Below are positions 18,446 to 18,684 of a stretch of DNA of 18,684 nucleotides, piece by piece. The position numbers were made by a program, and so were the translations under genes. Source of the stretch: Smittium culicis. Taxonomy: Eukaryota > Kickxellomycota > Harpellomycetes > Harpellales > Legeriomycetaceae. Every line of letters starts with the position of its first letter. The first letter of the stretch is position 1. The notes below the pieces were generated by a model. That model saw nothing but the letters and a program-made list of their open reading frames with translations. It ran no database searches and had not been told where the DNA came from. The DNA lies in contig LSSN01001063.1 of NCBI GenBank assembly GCA_001970855.1, forward strand, positions 1 to 18,684, in the 5' to 3' direction.

Positions 18446-18684
18446 GTAAACGTAGAGTTTGTTTCTAAAGTTACAAAAAAATCATGGTTTGTCACGTCGA
18501 CGGAAAATTTGCCATGGGAAAGGTGGATATTTCGTATTAAGTTACGGAATTCGAATGAGAGTAATAATATTTTTTTCTCTTTTATCTTAAAAAACAGTTT
18601 GATGATTCATAGCTTTGAGCTTTTAAACCCAAAAAGAGTACATTTAGTGTGTGATTTTATAAATCCCTACATTCCAATTTCATC
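18446..18684 (+). CDS. Partial exon of a candidate HORMA-domain protein (ATG101/REV7/MAD2-like), runs off the window
   Basis: One + frame is open for all 239 bases to the window end (79 codons), unlike the stop-dense DNA elsewhere, and it starts at an acceptor TTTTTTAG. The protein begins VNVEFVSKVTKKSW, then ENLPWERWIFRIKLR, then a more A+T-rich part (NSNESNNIFFSFILKNSLM...). A strand followed by a hairpin centred on PWERW resembles HORMA proteins. ATG101, a subunit of the ULK1/Atg1 autophagy-initiation complex, has LEF, KKKSRW and IPWEVWTV in this order and spacing; MAD2 has ERWQFDI and REV7 VEKFVFEI. PWE and KKS-W favour ATG101, but the part after IKLRN does not match what I recall of it. 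The exon may end earlier at a possible donor, GA|GTAATA at 18561. A coding exon is fairly likely; the family is a hypothesis from recalled motifs. No ATG-initiated start lies in this exon. Confidence 0.45.

Noticed and set aside
1..18684. tRNA, rRNA, bacterial promoters, operons or riboswitches
   Set aside because: No cloverleaf-like fold with a recognisable T-arm, no rRNA core sequence and no prokaryotic gene organisation was seen; A/T-rich words resembling -10 boxes are everywhere and carry no information here.

Overview
The window looks like nuclear DNA of an extremely A+T-rich animal, most likely an arthropod. By eye roughly four fifths of the bases are A or T. No long open frames, operons or ribosome-binding sites are seen. 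The few coding-looking segments are short and bounded by GT...AG splice signals, and the recognisable mobile DNA consists of animal DNA-transposon types (piggyBac-like TTAA elements, a dead Tigger/pogo transposase). Some aphid-parasitoid wasps and other insects have such composition, but the species cannot be fixed from this sequence.

Layout. Bases 1-7.4 kb are very A+T-rich and gene-free, holding homopolymers, small tandem repeats and one G-rich patch near 5.0-5.15 kb inside a short inverted repeat. About 7.48-8.68 kb holds the decayed + strand remains of a Tigger/pogo (CENP-B-like) transposase, full of stops and frameshifts but recognisable at several blocks. From 9.8 to 17.4 kb the DNA is crowded with non-autonomous elements. 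Family 1 is a ~190-bp piggyBac-like MITE flanked by TTAA: five copies have both ends (9950, 14052, 15484, 16403, 17035) and five more are decayed or partial; nine of ten point the same way. Family 2 is a ~260-280-bp element seen as an inverted pair (11690-11950 and 13435-13715). A 47-bp poly(A)-tailed retroposed scrap at 14967-15013 sits between perfect 14-bp direct repeats.

The right edge (about 17.4 kb to the end) is less A+T-rich and probably carries part of a real multi-exon gene on the + strand. The last 239 bases are open to the window end and are preceded by a 105-bp GT-AG intron and a 32-codon exon in phase. The conceptual protein has a helix, a strand and a PWERW-containing hairpin that resemble HORMA-domain proteins (ATG101, REV7/MAD2L2, MAD2). 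The exon calls are moderately supported; the family call is a hypothesis. No functional multi-gene system is visible. The notable content is the dense MITE cluster upstream of this candidate gene.
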